From Alg239-R122 sp041746135 (GTDB lineage Bacteria > Pseudomonadota > Alphaproteobacteria > Sphingomonadales > Sphingomonadaceae), in assembly GCA_041746135.1 (NCBI GenBank), contig JBGTHQ010000036.1, positions 1 to 55,229 on the forward strand: a stretch of DNA of 55,229 nt, read 5' to 3'. Shown here in pieces: positions 25,965 through 34,192 of this stretch; position 1 is the stretch's first letter, and every line of letters starts with the position of its first letter. Both the position numbers and the translations under genes were made by a program. The notes under the pieces were generated by a model. That model worked only from the letters and a program-made list of their open reading frames with translations, was not told where the DNA came from and made no database searches.

Positions 25965-27659
25965 TTACAGCAGCCCTTCCTGCAAAAGCTCGTGCGCGTG
26001 GTTTGCCGCTCTGGCGGACAAGGCCATGTAAGTGAGCGAAGGGTTCTGGCACGCGCTCGATGTCATCGCCCCGCCGTCGGTGCAAAACAGGTTCGGAATA
26101 TCGTGCGTCTGGCTCCACTTGTTGAGCACTGAAGTTTTCGGATCATGCCCCATGCGCAATGTTCCCATTTCGTGAATGCCCGTGCCGGGAGGGGCAGGCT
26201 CGGCCTTCACCTTGATAATATTGTAACCCATCGCCTTCAGCATTTCTTGCGCATCCTCGGAAATCTTGGTCGCCATCTTCTTTTCGTTGGGACCATGTTC
26301 GCAGTTGATTTCAACGAGGGGAATGCCCCATTTGTCCTTGTCCCGGGCGCTCAGGGCGACCCGGTTTGCCGGATTTGGCAGCATCTCGCCAAACCCGCCC
26401 AAACTGATCTTCCACGATCCTGGTCTGGCGAGCGAATCTTTCCATTGCGCACCAATGCCTGGTCGGTTTGCGGCGGCTTCCCAGGCTTCGCGCTGGATCG
26501 AGCCCTGATAGCCGTAACCACGCAGGAAGTCCTGCTTGTCGTCTCCGATGTTTCTAAAACGCGGGATATACATGCCGTTGGGACGGCGGCCGAACACCAT
26601 TTTGTCCAGATGACCGGGGACCGTGGCCTGAGTGTTGATGTTGAACAGGTGGTCCATCAGGTTCCGTCCAACCTGGTCGGAACTGTTGGCAAGCCCACTG
26701 GGGTTGGCATTATTGGCGCTATTGAGAAGGATCTGAGCGCTGCCGATGGAGGATGCGTTCAGGAATATGATCCGTCCGGTGTAGGTGGTGGGGTTCTTCG
26801 TTCTGGCATCGATCACCCGCACACCGCTCGCACGTCCGGTCGTAGGGTCGGTAACGATGCTGTGGACGATGCTGTTGGGAACGAGCGTCAAATTGCCGGT
26901 ACGTTTTGCCGCTGGCAGCGTTGCGCTGACGCTTGAAAAGCTCGCACCGAAGCTGCAGCCCCGGATGCAATATGACCGGTACTGGCATGGGCTTCTGCCG
27001 AGATCCGTATGTTCCTGGGTCACCTCACTTAAATTAGCAGTGCGACCGGGAATAACGCGTCGTCCGCCGAATTTGTCGAATATACCCTTGGCAAATTCTT
27101 CCTCAACACAGTTGAGACCCATGGGTTTAAGAAACTGGCCATCTGGCAGTTGTGGAAGCGCTTCCTTACTCCCTGCAATCCCTGCGAATTTCTCGACATA
27201 GTCATACCATGGAGCTAAATCAGTATAGCGGATTGGCCAATCGACCGCAATGCCATCTTTCTTGTTCGCTTCAAAGTCGAGATCGGACAGGCGGTAGCTC
27301 TGCCGACCCCACATTAGCGAGCGGCCACCAACCTGATATCCCCTTATCCATGCGAACGGCTTGCCCGCTGGCGTGTTGTAGCGATGGTCGCTATCCTTGA
27401 CCCATAATTCCTTGTTCGCTTCCTGAAACCCCCCGAATTGAGACTGAATGACATAGTCGCGTTTTTGTTCATCTTCCGGCACTTCGTTGCCGTTTGGCAA
27501 TTCCCATGGGTTGACCAGATCCTGGAAATCCTTCGCCGGGTCAATATCGCGGCCGCGCTCCAGAACCAGCACTTTCAGGCCGCGCTCGGTCAATTCCTTG
27601 GCCACCCAGCCGCCGCTCATTCCGCTGCCGATGACGATCGCGTCGAAATCCGTGCTCAT
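25965..27659 (-). CDS. GMC-family FAD-dependent dehydrogenase, large subunit
   Basis: 564 residues. N-terminal FAD-binding AIVIGSGMSGGWVAKEL at about 8-24, LVLERG, substrate loop GGRSLMWGRQSYR, and C-terminal GMC active-site motifs GIHEMGTLRMG and CQNPSLTYMALSARAANHA. The sequence resembles the large subunits of membrane-bound gluconate, fructose and glucoside-3 dehydrogenases, and the gene is coupled by ATGA overlap to a subunit 3 gene, as in those enzymes. No own signal peptide; it may be co-exported with the Tat-type small subunit. Expected reaction: oxidation of a sugar hydroxyl, possibly at C3. No cytochrome subunit is nearby. Confidence 0.87.
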   Translation of the reverse strand: MSTDFDAIVIGSGMSGGWVAKELTERGLKVLVLERGRDIDPAKDFQDLVNPWELPNGNEVPEDEQKRDYVIQSQFGGFQEANKELWVKDSDHRYNTPAGKPFAWIRGYQVGGRSLMWGRQSYRLSDLDFEANKKDGIAVDWPIRYTDLAPWYDYVEKFAGIAGSKEALPQLPDGQFLKPMGLNCVEEEFAKGIFDKFGGRRVIPGRTANLSEVTQEHTDLGRSPCQYRSYCIRGCSFGASFSSVSATLPAAKRTGNLTLVPNSIVHSIVTDPTTGRASGVRVIDARTKNPTTYTGRIIFLNASSIGSAQILLNSANNANPSGLANSSDQVGRNLMDHLFNINTQATVPGHLDKMVFGRRPNGMYIPRFRNIGDDKQDFLRGYGYQGSIQREAWEAAANRPGIGAQWKDSLARPGSWKISLGGFGEMLPNPANRVALSARDKDKWGIPLVEINCEHGPNEKKMATKISEDAQEMLKAMGYNIIKVKAEPAPPGTGIHEMGTLRMGHDPKTSVLNKWSQTHDIPNLFCTDGGAMTSSACQNPSLTYMALSARAANHAHELLQEGLL

Positions 27660-28153
27660 GCAATCTGCTCCTCAATATTGGCACAAGGATCGTATCGACC
27701 GGGCACCAGTTCGAATTTCTCAATCTCAGTTCGATATTTTTCACTGCCGAAATAGCCAAGCATCGAAAGCTGTTTGAGCTGGCCCCAATTCTTGTCCTTT
27801 GCAGCAAATGCCGCGGTGTCGAACTTAGATAGCGCAGCGCTGGCTTCCGTCCGGCCCATGCCATACAAGGCGACCAGTTCGGGCCGGTCCAGCACAGTCA
27901 ACAGCTTCGTCCGCGTCTCGGCGCTTGCCCAATTCGCAAGAATCTTGCCGACAAACTCAGGTGCATCCACCTCCAGCGCGCCGAATGTACCGGTTTTCGG
28001 CAACATGATATCGATTATCTTCGTGAGTCGCTGCTGGGCTCCACGAGAAATATTGGCAGGTGCGTCCTGCCACGAGCAACCCGGTAGCGTCGCCAGTGCC
28101 GCCGTGCCACCCACGAGCAGAATGGCTTCCCTAAGGAAAAGACGTCGGTCCAT
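27656..28153 (-). CDS. Gluconate 2-dehydrogenase subunit 3-like protein
   Basis: 165 residues from the ATG at 28153, with GGGAGAG upstream. The front has a twin-arginine-like DRRLFLREA, a hydrophobic run and a lipobox (LPGC, Cys at about 26). The mature part (RLTKIIDIMLPKTGTFGALEVDAPEFV) fits the gluconate 2-dehydrogenase subunit 3 family, which accompanies GMC-type FAD subunits and carries them across the membrane via Tat. The overlap with the large subunit start supports a complex. First gene of a two-gene leftward operon, divergent from ThuA. Confidence 0.85.
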   Translation of the reverse strand: MDRRLFLREAILLVGGTAALATLPGCSWQDAPANISRGAQQRLTKIIDIMLPKTGTFGALEVDAPEFVGKILANWASAETRTKLLTVLDRPELVALYGMGRTEASAALSKFDTAAFAAKDKNWGQLKQLSMLGYFGSEKYRTEIEKFELVPGRYDPCANIEEQIA

Positions 28154-28236
28154 ATTTTTCTCTCCCAAATTTTTCGCTGGCACTGACGTCATTTATTGTG
28201 CATAGTTTTTGCGCAAAAGCAATAGAGAGTGATCAA
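28154..28236. promoter_or_regulatory. Divergent promoter region with TTTTGCGCAAAA palindrome
   Basis: The 83 bp between the GMC operon and the ThuA-led operon contains a perfect 12 bp palindrome, TTTTGCGCAAAA, at 28207-28218, a reasonable operator for a dimeric regulator. The regulator is unknown and no second copy was seen. Confidence 0.35.
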
Positions 28237-29025
28237 ATGCAATCAAAAATCTATCACTTGCTCGTTTTAATTTCTGTGACGATGTTTGCGCCGCTTCCCG
28301 CAGTTGCAGCTCAAGACACAAGTTCTAACATGCGCGCTGGAATGAGTAATAGCCCGGCCATTCTCATATTTTCGCACACGACTGGATTTCGCCACAAGTC
28401 AATCGAAGCGGGCGTAGCGACTGTCGCGGAAATCGTGCGGGCAAAAGGCATGCTGCCAGTCGCCAGTGAAGATACGGGAATTTTCGAGCGCGGCGAACTT
28501 GCACCTTACCGGGCGATCATTTTTATAAGCAACACGACCAAGCATGAAGACGCCAGTGGTGACTGGCTGATTGGCACAGCGGCCGAAAATTTCCGGCAAT
28601 GGCTCAGGAGTGGCGGGGCCGTGGTGGGGATCCATGGCGCGTCCGATTCGCATTTTTTCCAGCCGTGGTACGGTGAAATGATGGGGGGCTATTTCGAACG
28701 TCACCCACGAGGCGTCCGGCCCGGCACAGTGATTGTCAAGGACAGTCGGCATTTTTCGGTCGAGGGATGGTCCGCAGTCGAGCCGATGGTGGACGAATGG
28801 TATGTGTTCAGGAACTTTGATCCGTCGGTTAATGTGATCGTCACGCTTGACCCTGCCTCGATCGGCGAACCTGCCGGAGAGACATGGCCGGTTTCCTGGT
28901 CGAAAACCTACGACGGCGCACGGATCTTCTATACGTCGATGGGCCATAGCTATGAAAGCTACGGCAATCCAAAGTTCCGCGTGCATGTGGCGAACGGGCT
29001 CGATTGGGCGCTCAGCAAAAAATAA
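28237..29025 (+). CDS. ThuA-like domain protein, exported
   Basis: 262 residues from the ATG at 28237; signal peptide residues 1-24 (PAVAAQ). The ThuA-like (class I glutamine amidotransferase-like) fold is shown by ILIFSHTTGFRHKSIEAG, IIFISNTTKHED, GGAVVGIHGASDSHFFQPWYGEMMGG and RIFYTSMGHSYESYG. ThuA proteins occur with Gfo/Idh dehydrogenases in trehalose and other disaccharide pathways running through 3-keto sugars. Here it opens the operon with GH105 and is divergent from the GMC dehydrogenase. The biochemical role of exported ThuA proteins is unclear. Confidence 0.82.
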   Translation: MQSKIYHLLVLISVTMFAPLPAVAAQDTSSNMRAGMSNSPAILIFSHTTGFRHKSIEAGVATVAEIVRAKGMLPVASEDTGIFERGELAPYRAIIFISNTTKHEDASGDWLIGTAAENFRQWLRSGGAVVGIHGASDSHFFQPWYGEMMGGYFERHPRGVRPGTVIVKDSRHFSVEGWSAVEPMVDEWYVFRNFDPSVNVIVTLDPASIGEPAGETWPVSWSKTYDGARIFYTSMGHSYESYGNPKFRVHVANGLDWALSKK

Positions 29026-29056
29026 GAATTCGGACTGATTGAGGAGAGAAATTGCC

Positions 29057-30226
29057 ATGAAATGGATTCGCGCCCTCGCACCGCTGGCCCTAATAGCTTC
29101 TGTATCTGGTTGCATTTCTTCTCCGTCGGGCGACTTGCCGACCAGCAGCGACACCTTAAAGCGGCAGGCGATCCTTACAAACATGGCGGAAGTTGCAGAC
29201 TGGCAGCTTGCCCATATGCAGGAGGCGGGCAATCCGATCCGCAAACCAAGCAAGCAGACCTGGAACCCGCGCGGGTGGGTACAAGGCACTTTTTTCGTGG
29301 GTTTAGCGGATCTGGCCAAGGTGAGCGCGAACCAAACTTATGATGACGCCCTGCGCGCAATTTCCATGGAAAATGGCTGGAGGTTAGGCGACCGATTGAC
29401 CCACGCCGATGATCATCTTGTCGGATTGCTCTACGCACATTACGCGCAGAAGGACGGGAAACCGGAATATCTGGCACCAACCCGCGCAAGTTTCGATCGC
29501 ATATTGGCCAATCCTCCAACAAGCGCGTTGAAATTCACCGATGATGGTGGCTCGGAATCCAATTGCCAAGATCGCTGGTGCTGGGCCGATGCGCTCTACA
29601 TGGCGCCGGCAGCATGGATGGCCGTCAGCGAGGTTAGCGGCGATCCTCGATACAGCGAATATGCACACCAGGAATTCTGGGCGACCGTCGATTATCTGTA
29701 CGATAAGGAAGCTGCGTTGTTCTACCGTGACAGCCGGTTTTTCTCCCAGCGCGGAACGGATGGCGAAAAAGTCTATTGGGCGCGGGGCAATGGCTGGGTC
29801 TATGGCGGTATCGTCAACATCCTGCGCATCCTGCCAGAAGCCGACCCCCGCCGGACCCGCTATATCGCGTTGTTCAAGGAGATGTCCGCCAAACTGGTTT
29901 CCGTGCAGCAGGACAGCGGTTTCTGGCACACCTCGCTCGCGGCGAAACGGCCTGAGCCGCCCGAGACCAGCGGGACCGGATTCTTCACCTACGGTCTAGC
30001 ATGGGGTGTGAACGAAGGCCTGCTGGTCGACGAGAAATACCGCCGCGCCGCGCAGCTTGGCTGGGCCGGACTCAATCAGCACGTCAGTCCCAATGGCCGT
30101 TTAGGCTATGTCCAGCAGGTCGGAGACCGACCGGGCGACGTCCAGGCTGGCGACACCCAGTTTTATGGGAGCGGCGCTTATCTGCAAGCGGGCGTGCAGA
30201 TGCTCAAAATGGTCGGAGAGAATTGA
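29057..30226 (+). CDS. GH105 unsaturated glucuronyl hydrolase, lipoprotein
   Basis: 389 residues from the ATG at 29057 (GAGGAGAG upstream). Lipoprotein signal with Cys19 (SVSGC). The (alpha/alpha)6-barrel GH88/GH105 signatures are present: RLTHADDHLVG (Asp118/119), DRWCWADALYMAP with probable catalytic Asp178, and WARGNGWVYGG. It hydrates the 4,5-unsaturated uronate at the non-reducing end of lyase products and releases 5-dehydro-4-deoxyuronate, the substrate of KduI encoded further on. Its TGA shares a base with the next ATG. Activity on ulvan-type oligosaccharides is inferred from the locus. Confidence 0.88.
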   Translation: MKWIRALAPLALIASVSGCISSPSGDLPTSSDTLKRQAILTNMAEVADWQLAHMQEAGNPIRKPSKQTWNPRGWVQGTFFVGLADLAKVSANQTYDDALRAISMENGWRLGDRLTHADDHLVGLLYAHYAQKDGKPEYLAPTRASFDRILANPPTSALKFTDDGGSESNCQDRWCWADALYMAPAAWMAVSEVSGDPRYSEYAHQEFWATVDYLYDKEAALFYRDSRFFSQRGTDGEKVYWARGNGWVYGGIVNILRILPEADPRRTRYIALFKEMSAKLVSVQQDSGFWHTSLAAKRPEPPETSGTGFFTYGLAWGVNEGLLVDEKYRRAAQLGWAGLNQHVSPNGRLGYVQQVGDRPGDVQAGDTQFYGSGAYLQAGVQMLKMVGEN

Positions 30227-31614
30227 TGAAGCGCCTGTTTATCGCGACCGCCGCTATTATGCTGGCTGGATCAACGGCTGTAGCAGCGCAGATCGCCAGC
30301 AAAGCCGAAGCGCCGCAGATGACGGAATGGAACGACGCGAAATTCGGCGGCAATATCGAAGCGATCGATTCCACTTGGTCTGGCAACAGGGCGTTGGGCG
30401 ATTTTCTGATCACTGGCGATCGTCAGCTGATCGGGTATTACGATGCCAATCGCCAACTGACTTTGGCGTATCGTCAGGGGATAGGGAATCCCTGGCGCTA
30501 TCATAAACTGCCGTCGTGGCTCGGTTGGGACAGCCACAATGTCATACGACTGGGCATCGACGAAGACGGGTATATCCATGTGATGGCCAACATGCATGCC
30601 GATCCGCTGGTCTATTTCCGCTCCGAACAGCCTTGGGACGTGCGTTCAGTAGTGCAGCACAAGGGCATGATTTACGACGAGTACGAACAGCGCACGACAT
30701 ATCCGTTTTTCATGAATGATAACGAAGGCAGACTCATCGCGAAGTTTCGCAGCGGCGGTAGCGGCAATGGCATTGAACTTTATCACCGATACGACGCGGA
30801 AACGCAAAAGTGGGCGCGGATGCACGGCGGCGGGCCGCTCGCAGACGGTGAGAGCGAACGCAACGGCTATTTTCAGGGCCCCGAAGCAGGCCCCGACGGA
30901 TATTATCATCTGACCTGGGTCTGGCGGGAAACCCCTTCGGCGAACACCAATCACGACCTGTCCTACGCACGCAGTAAAGATCTCGAAAACTGGGAAACAT
31001 CGGATGGCAAATCGCTGACACTTCCGCTCAGGCTCGGTAACAGCGAAGTCGTAGATCCGGTGCCCGTCGGCGGGGGCATTTTGAACGGGCAGCACCGGCT
31101 TGGTTTCGATAACGACCTAAGGCCAATGATCAGCTATTATAAATATGATCCTAATGGAGACACCCAGATATTCCTCCGCCGCAAGATGTCCACAGGCTGG
31201 CAGCAATATCAGGTATCGAGCTGGACCGGATTGAGGCTCGAACTTGACCGCCAGGGTAGCCTAGCCAACGCGATCGGTATCTCCGAGAATCCAAAGATTG
31301 CCGAGGACGGGACCATTATGGTGCGAGCAACCCGCAATGGTACGATTACCGAGTGGCGCATAGATGCGGAAACCAACCGTGTACTTGCCGAGTCGACCGT
31401 TACCGATACGCTGCCCGAGGCAGTACAGAAGGAGCGGTCCAGACGGGAAATGCCATTGCAAATTGTCCGTCCGAAGGGTGATGCCACCGGCCGCATGGCG
31501 GATTACGACTGGTATATGACATGGCATGCGTTTCCGCCCAATCAAGATATCGCTCGCGACGACATTCCGGCACCCTCGATTCTAAAAATCATCCCCGTGG
31601 CGAAGGGAAAATAG
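30226..31614 (+). CDS. Exported BNR-type beta-propeller protein, candidate ulvan lyase (third, divergent)
   Basis: 462 residues; the ATG at 30226 overlaps the GH105 stop. Signal peptide residues 1-21 (STAVAAQ). The mature part looks like a BNR-4 propeller: WDSHNVIRLGIDEDGYIHVMAN, MHADPLVYFRS, YPFFMNDNEGRLIAKFRSG and YYHLTWVWRE. It shares the fold type but little sequence with the tandem pair, so it should belong to a different subfamily of the PL24/PL25/PL42/GH145 group. The His residues in the SHN and NMHAD strands are candidate catalytic groups. Coupling to GH105 strongly suggests the two act in sequence. Confidence 0.76.
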   Translation: MKRLFIATAAIMLAGSTAVAAQIASKAEAPQMTEWNDAKFGGNIEAIDSTWSGNRALGDFLITGDRQLIGYYDANRQLTLAYRQGIGNPWRYHKLPSWLGWDSHNVIRLGIDEDGYIHVMANMHADPLVYFRSEQPWDVRSVVQHKGMIYDEYEQRTTYPFFMNDNEGRLIAKFRSGGSGNGIELYHRYDAETQKWARMHGGGPLADGESERNGYFQGPEAGPDGYYHLTWVWRETPSANTNHDLSYARSKDLENWETSDGKSLTLPLRLGNSEVVDPVPVGGGILNGQHRLGFDNDLRPMISYYKYDPNGDTQIFLRRKMSTGWQQYQVSSWTGLRLELDRQGSLANAIGISENPKIAEDGTIMVRATRNGTITEWRIDAETNRVLAESTVTDTLPEAVQKERSRREMPLQIVRPKGDATGRMADYDWYMTWHAFPPNQDIARDDIPAPSILKIIPVAKGK

Positions 31615-31617
31615 CTG

Positions 31618-32412
31618 ATGATGCGGCGCCGGACATTTTTTGGCCAGGTTGGTGCTGCGGGCGCAGCGTCACTGGGGCTGGCCTACCCGGTACGCGCTCA
31701 GCAGTCGGCGCCATGCAGCACCGAGCCGCGGCGGAATTTCGAAATTGCGGACGTGCTCTATATGAACCATCTTGCTAGCCCGGCGGATATTCGGGGCTTT
31801 GTCATGGAAGGTCATGCAAGCGCGACCTTTCCTAACGACCGCCTGCGGATCGAAAATCTGCTGCCCTCCGATTTGGGTCAGAAGGCCAATCTTGTATTCT
31901 GGTGTCCCGAACGGTTTCCCGACAATGTCTCGATCCAGTGGGAGTTTCAGCCCTTTCGCGAGCCCGGCCTGGCAATGATGTTTTTCGCCTGCAGCGGGAC
32001 TAACGGCGAAGACATTCTCGATCCGAAACTCAAGTCCCGTGCTGGGGAGTATAACCACTATAAGGACGGCGACATTCGCACGCTTCACATATCCTACTTC
32101 CGCCGCCGCCTGGTGACCGAACGGGCGTTTCATTTTGTCAATCTGCGGCGCACGCCAGGGTTCAAGCTCGTGGGGCAGGCACCCGATCCGCTACCCCCGG
32201 TGCCCGATTGGCCAGGTCCCTATAAGATGGAAATAATCAAAGCCGGCCAGGTCGTGGTCATGAAAATGAATGACCATATTGTGCTGGATTCGCGTAATTT
32301 TCCGCCCGATATTCTGGGAAAATATGAGTCCGGAAACATCGGTTTCCGGCAAATGGCACCGTTGATCGGCGAATACGCAAACCTTATTGTCTCGAAACTC
32401 ATAACGGTATGA
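31618..32412 (+). CDS. DUF1961-family protein, Tat-exported
   Basis: 264 residues. Twin-arginine signal at the front (MRRRTFFGQVGAAGAASLG, then YPVRAQ). The rest matches the DUF1961 family: ADIRGFVMEGHASATF, LVFWCPERFPDNVSIQWEF, FFACSGTNGEDILDPKL, DIRTLHISYFRR and a C-terminal GNIGFRQMAPL, a jelly-roll-like pattern. The family is common in loci for uronic-acid-containing polysaccharides, but I know of no established activity. It begins 3 bp after the propeller gene and is coupled by ATGA to the esterase. Confidence 0.8.
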   Translation: MMRRRTFFGQVGAAGAASLGLAYPVRAQQSAPCSTEPRRNFEIADVLYMNHLASPADIRGFVMEGHASATFPNDRLRIENLLPSDLGQKANLVFWCPERFPDNVSIQWEFQPFREPGLAMMFFACSGTNGEDILDPKLKSRAGEYNHYKDGDIRTLHISYFRRRLVTERAFHFVNLRRTPGFKLVGQAPDPLPPVPDWPGPYKMEIIKAGQVVVMKMNDHIVLDSRNFPPDILGKYESGNIGFRQMAPLIGEYANLIVSKLITV

Positions 32413-33212
32413 AAAGAGCAGCGCTGACCTTGTGCATCTTCGCGGCGTTTGGCGGTTGTGTTGCAACACCAGCAAATGTCGACCCGATGCCCGAAGTGAT
32501 CCTCCTTATGGGCCAGTCGAATATGTCAGGCCACGGCAAACTTGAAGAAATGCCCGAGTGGTTGTCGCAGCCCGATCCGCGAATCCAGATGTTGGGCAAT
32601 GACGGGGTTGTGAAAATTGCGAGCGAACCACTCGATTCAACCGATGGACAAATCGATGAGGTGTCGAAGGATGGCCGGCCCCGTGTCGGCCCGGCGCTTG
32701 CATTTGCCAAAAATATTGTCGCGGCAGGCAGGGCCAGTCGTATCCTTCTTGTGCCTTGCGCCAAAGGCGGGACGCGTGTCGCGCAATGGCATCCAGACCC
32801 TTCACGGGAGACACTTTACGGATCGTGTCTCGCGCGCGCGCGACAGGCGCGTACATCCGGACGGTTGTCCGCCATACTCTGGTACCAAGGAGAAAGCGAC
32901 ACCCAGACAGAGGCGACTGCAGCAGCCTGGGCACCGACTTTCGTGGACATGATCAGCGAGTTCCGCAGCGATCTTGGAAAACCCAACCTGAGGCTAATTG
33001 TCATCGGGCTTGCAGATGCGCCCTCGCGAGCATCGCAGCCGCCTCGGAGTATCGGTTGGCAGATGGTGCAGGATGCGCAGCGCAGGTTGCAGCTTCCCAA
33101 CCAACAGTATGTTTCTGCGGCAGGATTGCCCGTCAATCCTGATAGCGATGATATCCACTTGTCGACAGCCGGACAGATTGAGCTCGGGAAAAGGCTCGCC
33201 GAAATTTGGTAA
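32409..33212 (+). CDS. SASA-domain (sialate O-acetylesterase-like) carbohydrate esterase, lipoprotein
   Basis: 267 residues with a lipoprotein signal (AFGGC, Cys17). Esterase motifs of the SGNH-type SASA domain: LLMGQSNMSGHG with nucleophile Ser37, CAKGGTRVAQWHP, ILWYQGESDTQ, and DSDDIHLSTAGQ with the catalytic Asp/His. It probably removes acetyl or similar esters from the glycan in the periplasm. Overlaps the DUF1961 stop by 4 bp. Substrate unknown; classical ulvan is not known for acetylation, so this may act on a side decoration. Confidence 0.82.
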   Translation: MKRAALTLCIFAAFGGCVATPANVDPMPEVILLMGQSNMSGHGKLEEMPEWLSQPDPRIQMLGNDGVVKIASEPLDSTDGQIDEVSKDGRPRVGPALAFAKNIVAAGRASRILLVPCAKGGTRVAQWHPDPSRETLYGSCLARARQARTSGRLSAILWYQGESDTQTEATAAAWAPTFVDMISEFRSDLGKPNLRLIVIGLADAPSRASQPPRSIGWQMVQDAQRRLQLPNQQYVSAAGLPVNPDSDDIHLSTAGQIELGKRLAEIW

Positions 33213-33263
33213 CGTCGAAAATGGTCTTGCAATCGCCGCCCGTTTTTCTGGAAAGTTTCTGGT

Positions 33264-34187
33264 ATGGAAGTTGATCGACGCAATATAATTCTGGCTGGCG
33301 CTGCCCTGACTGCAGCATCGATTTTCCCCTTCAGCTATTCATCCGCTGTCGCAGCCGCACAGGAAGCGAGATTTTCGCTTGGCTTTGCGCCCCACGAGGG
33401 GAGCTTTTCGAGCCGGGGGGATTTGCTAGGCCAGATTGCCTTTGCCGCGGAACAGGGGTTCAATGCATGGGAGGATAATCGAGCGCGCCAACGCTCCGTG
33501 GGGGAGCAGGAAGCGATGGCCAGACTGATGGGCAGACGCGGCATGACGATGGGTGTTTTCGTTGCCAGCGCCCCGGATTGGACGAACAGCGGGGGGCCTT
33601 TTCTCGGCGGTGAAAGCGATAACGATCGTGAGGCGTTTCTCAGCGATATTACCGCATCCGTCGAGGTGGCCAACCGACTTAACGCGAAATGGATGACAGT
33701 GGTTACCGGTATGATGCATCCGAAACTGCCGGTGGACATCCAGACCGGCAGGATCATCGAACTGATGCGCCGCGCCGGCGATATCGCAGCACCACACGGG
33801 CTAGTGCTTGTCATGGAACCGCTGAATACGCGGATCAATCATCCCGGTGTCTTCATGCGGACCATTGCCCAGGGCTTTGCTGTCGCGAAAGGCGTAAACA
33901 GTCCCGCAGTAAAGGTGCTGGCCGACGTCTATCATGAGCAGATCCAGTCAGGAAACCTGATTCCCACGCTGGAGCTATGCTGGTCCGAAATCGCTTATCT
34001 GCAATTCGGCGATAATCCGGCCCGCAAGGAGCCGGGCACCGGCGAAATTAATTACCGCAACATTGTGCATTGGCTGCGCGGCCGGAATTACAGCGGAGTG
34101 ATCGGCATGGAGCATGGAAACTCGCTGGCAGGGGCCACGGGTGAACGCAAACTTATAGCTGCCTACCGCGCGATCGATATGGAGTGA
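33264..34187 (+). CDS. TIM-barrel sugar isomerase-like protein, exported (hydroxypyruvate-isomerase-like)
   Basis: 307 residues. The front has a twin-arginine-like DRRNIILAGAALTAASIFP signal ending SAVAAAQ. The AP-endonuclease-2-like barrel shows Glu in LVMEPLNTR, Asp/His in LADVYHEQIQ, Gln-Asp in AYLQFGDNPARKEPGTGEI and Glu in GVIGMEHGNS, matching hydroxypyruvate isomerase-like proteins. Export of such a barrel is typical of periplasmic keto-sugar processing in other loci. It is 51 bp after the esterase and 5 bp before DUF1080. Confidence 0.78.
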   Translation: MEVDRRNIILAGAALTAASIFPFSYSSAVAAAQEARFSLGFAPHEGSFSSRGDLLGQIAFAAEQGFNAWEDNRARQRSVGEQEAMARLMGRRGMTMGVFVASAPDWTNSGGPFLGGESDNDREAFLSDITASVEVANRLNAKWMTVVTGMMHPKLPVDIQTGRIIELMRRAGDIAAPHGLVLVMEPLNTRINHPGVFMRTIAQGFAVAKGVNSPAVKVLADVYHEQIQSGNLIPTLELCWSEIAYLQFGDNPARKEPGTGEINYRNIVHWLRGRNYSGVIGMEHGNSLAGATGERKLIAAYRAIDME

Positions 34188-34192
34188 TACCG

